A DNA stretch of 26,274 nucleotides from assembly GCA_009602725.1 (NCBI GenBank), contig WELB01000095.1, positions 150,562 to 176,835 on the forward strand. The letters run 5' to 3'. Numbering within the stretch: the first letter of the stretch is position 1; each line of letters opens with the position of its first letter. The position numbers and the translations under genes were made by a program. A model generated the notes under the pieces. That model had not been told where the DNA came from. It worked only from the letters and a program-made list of their open reading frames with translations, and searched no databases. Positions 25,028 to 26,274 of the stretch are shown piece by piece. The DNA is from Spirogloea muscicola (taxonomy: Eukaryota; Streptophyta; Zygnematophyceae; Spirogloeales; Spirogloeaceae).

Positions 25028-25033
25028 TATATA
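25028..25033 (-). promoter_or_regulatory. TATA box candidate for the cysteine-rich gene
   Basis: TATATA (palindromic) in the context ACTATATACCCC on the minus strand, 95 nt upstream of the ATG at 24933. This is a reasonable distance for a short leader. Confidence 0.35.
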
Positions 25034-25053
25034 GTGAGGCAAAGTGAACAGTT

Positions 25054-25151
25054 GACTTGAGTGGAGGTTGCAATGCTCGGGCACACAGGGGTGGAGAGAA
25101 GGGACTTGAGTGGAGGTTGCAATGCTCGGGCACACAGGGGTGGAGAGAAGG
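25054..25151. repeat. 49-bp perfect tandem duplication
   Basis: Unit beginning GACTTGAGTGGAGGTTGCAA at 25054 and repeated without change at 25103. It lies about 20 bp upstream of the TATA candidate of the minus-strand cysteine-rich gene. Confidence 0.97.
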
Positions 25152-25340
25152 GAGGGAGGTGGGCGGTGTTGATATGGCTCTGATCCCTTTTCTCAAGCTG
25201 AAGGGTCCAGTGTGCAGAGAGGTCGAGGCACGGGCAAGGCCTGGAATTAAGCGCAAAAGGGTCGGTCTCTGACAATGCTGTTGTTGGAGGAAAGAGTACA
25301 CCAGGTGAGTGAGCACGAGTATATTGGAGCAGAAGAAGAG

Positions 25341-25700
25341 GGTCAGTTCTTCCAATGTAGGGCAATGGCTGTGAGAGAATGAGTCGTCCAGCAGAGGGCG
25401 ATGGCTAGCCCAGACAAAAATGTGAGGAACCAGCCCAAAGGAAACAGCGCTTCCAAGTTTTGACAGCAGAGGCTGTGAGAGAAGAAGTGGCACTCCTGAG
25501 AGAAGTGTGAGAGGCCAGCCCAAAGTAATGAAGGTCTGAAGGCCGGAAAGGCCGGAAGGTGCAAAAAGTCGAAGCCACACTCCGTAAGTCCTGCGAAGAA
25601 ACAGTTCTTCCAAGAATACACTCATCAATAATCTCAGGAGAGGAGAAGTGGTCTCCCAGGGCTGTGATCAGCCAGCCCGCCATCCAGAAAAAGATCTGTC
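25341..25700 (+). repeat. Dispersed repeat modules with a GCCAGCCCAAAG core (right cluster)
   Basis: Several degenerate copies, including 25345-25378 (CAGTTCTTCCAATGTAGGGC then AATGGCTGTGAGAG), 25387-25412, 25421-25456 (CAGCCCAAAGGAAACAGCGC then TTCCA) and 25506-25525 (TGTGAGAGGCCAGCCCAAAG), plus 25664-25676. The order of sub-motifs is the same as in the cluster at 5.5-6.4 kb. Confidence 0.7.
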
Positions 25701-25756
25701 AAGATCCGAAGAGGCCCGAAAGATCTGAACAAGGCCCGAAGAGGCCGAAGAGCGCT

Positions 25757-26073
25757 TTTCCCAAGGGGAGGGGCAGTTGGGCTTCTTGTACTCTGCTCAT
25801 TCTTTTTTGGGCGCCCTATTCTGGCTCTGGCCAGGGGACATACTTCCAGGAGCATAGCCTCTCCGACCTGCGCCTGCTTAGCAGGGGTTACTGAGTGGTT
25901 AGTAGCTGCTTTGTTTTTTCTTGTGTGCTTGTCATTTCTGCTGCTTCGCCTTAGGGCTTCGCCTGGCTTCCCCCCCCCTCTTCTTGTACTCTGTTCATTC
26001 TTTTTTGGGCTGGCTGTTCCAGCCCATTTTCTCAATGGGCGAGCTCTTCTTTCCCCAAGGGGAGGGGCAGTTG
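25757..26073. repeat. Duplicated blocks near the right edge
   Basis: A block starting CTTCTTGTACTCTG and ending CATTCTTTTTTGGGC occurs at 25782-25812 and 25980-26010 with one change. A second block, CCCAAGGGGAGGGGCAGTTG, occurs at about 25760-25779 and 26054-26073, so the two blocks occur in swapped order. This suggests rearranged copies of one repeat. No gene was seen from 24934 to the end. Confidence 0.85.
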
Positions 26074-26157
26074 AGGGGGGGGGGTTTGGAGGGGGGGCTT
26101 GTCCAGCCCCTATCCTCAATGAAAACACTCCTCAGGTTTGGAGAGGGAGCGAGGTGG

Positions 26158-26178
26158 GGAGAGAGAGAGAGAGACCCA

Positions 26179-26274
<96 letters not shown>
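26158..26274. repeat. (GA)n microsatellite at the right edge
   Basis: GA dinucleotide repeat, pure from about 26182 to the end, with a short interruption at 26174-26181. Reverse complement of the repeat at the left edge. Confidence 0.97.

Noticed and set aside
24786-25628. 280-residue open frame on the minus strand
   Set aside because: It runs through the 49-bp duplication and simple repeat, has low-complexity Pro/Ser/Leu composition, and only the overlapping frame with the signal peptide looks biological.

Overview
The window is nuclear DNA of an intron-rich eukaryote, most likely a green alga (Chlorophyta, perhaps trebouxiophyte-like). This rests on small exons with GT-AG and some GC-AG introns, a nuclear-type tRNA-Ser, and proteins closest in motif pattern to plant/algal families (ATG101, plant-type asparagine synthetase, plant-type PAP2 phosphatase, coclaurine N-methyltransferase-like enzyme). 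The species assignment is inference. Conserved genes were modelled by hand from splice sites, phase and family motifs. In six of them every junction keeps frame except one 1-nt discrepancy in ATG101.

Layout from left to right: a (CT)n microsatellite at the left edge; a PAP2-family phosphatase (+, 5' end missing); a small uncharacterised two-exon coding stretch (+, about 1.9-2.2 kb); ATG101 (-, 3.1-5.3 kb); a repeat-rich gap; a CNMT/cyclopropane-synthase-type methyltransferase (-, 6.9-9.6 kb); tRNA-Ser(CGA) (+, 9.85 kb); a doubtful 49-residue membrane ORF (+, 10.4 kb); mitochondrial succinate dehydrogenase iron-sulfur subunit SDH2 (-, 10.8-12.8 kb); glutamine-hydrolysing asparagine synthetase (+, 13.7-18.6 kb, 14 exons); CDC20 (-, 19.5-22.5 kb, 10 exons, C-box to terminal Ile-Arg); a 1.8-kb gap; a possible secreted cysteine-rich protein (-, 24.3-24.9 kb); repeat-rich DNA; and a (GA)n microsatellite at the right edge.

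The genes are unrelated housekeeping functions (lipid dephosphorylation, autophagy initiation, SAM methylation, respiration, nitrogen assimilation, mitotic exit), as expected of a eukaryotic chromosome; there is no operon or defence-type cassette. SDH2 and asparagine synthetase are head-to-head; asparagine synthetase and CDC20 are tail-to-tail.

I found no convincing undescribed multi-gene system. The points most worth a second look are three GC-AG introns among about 40, a 1-nt frame break in an A-rich run inside ATG101, a family of short dispersed repeats around a GCCAGCCCAAAG core, a splice donor embedded in a minisatellite in SDH2, a 25-nt homopolymer just before the CDC20 start codon, and the cysteine-rich secreted candidate.
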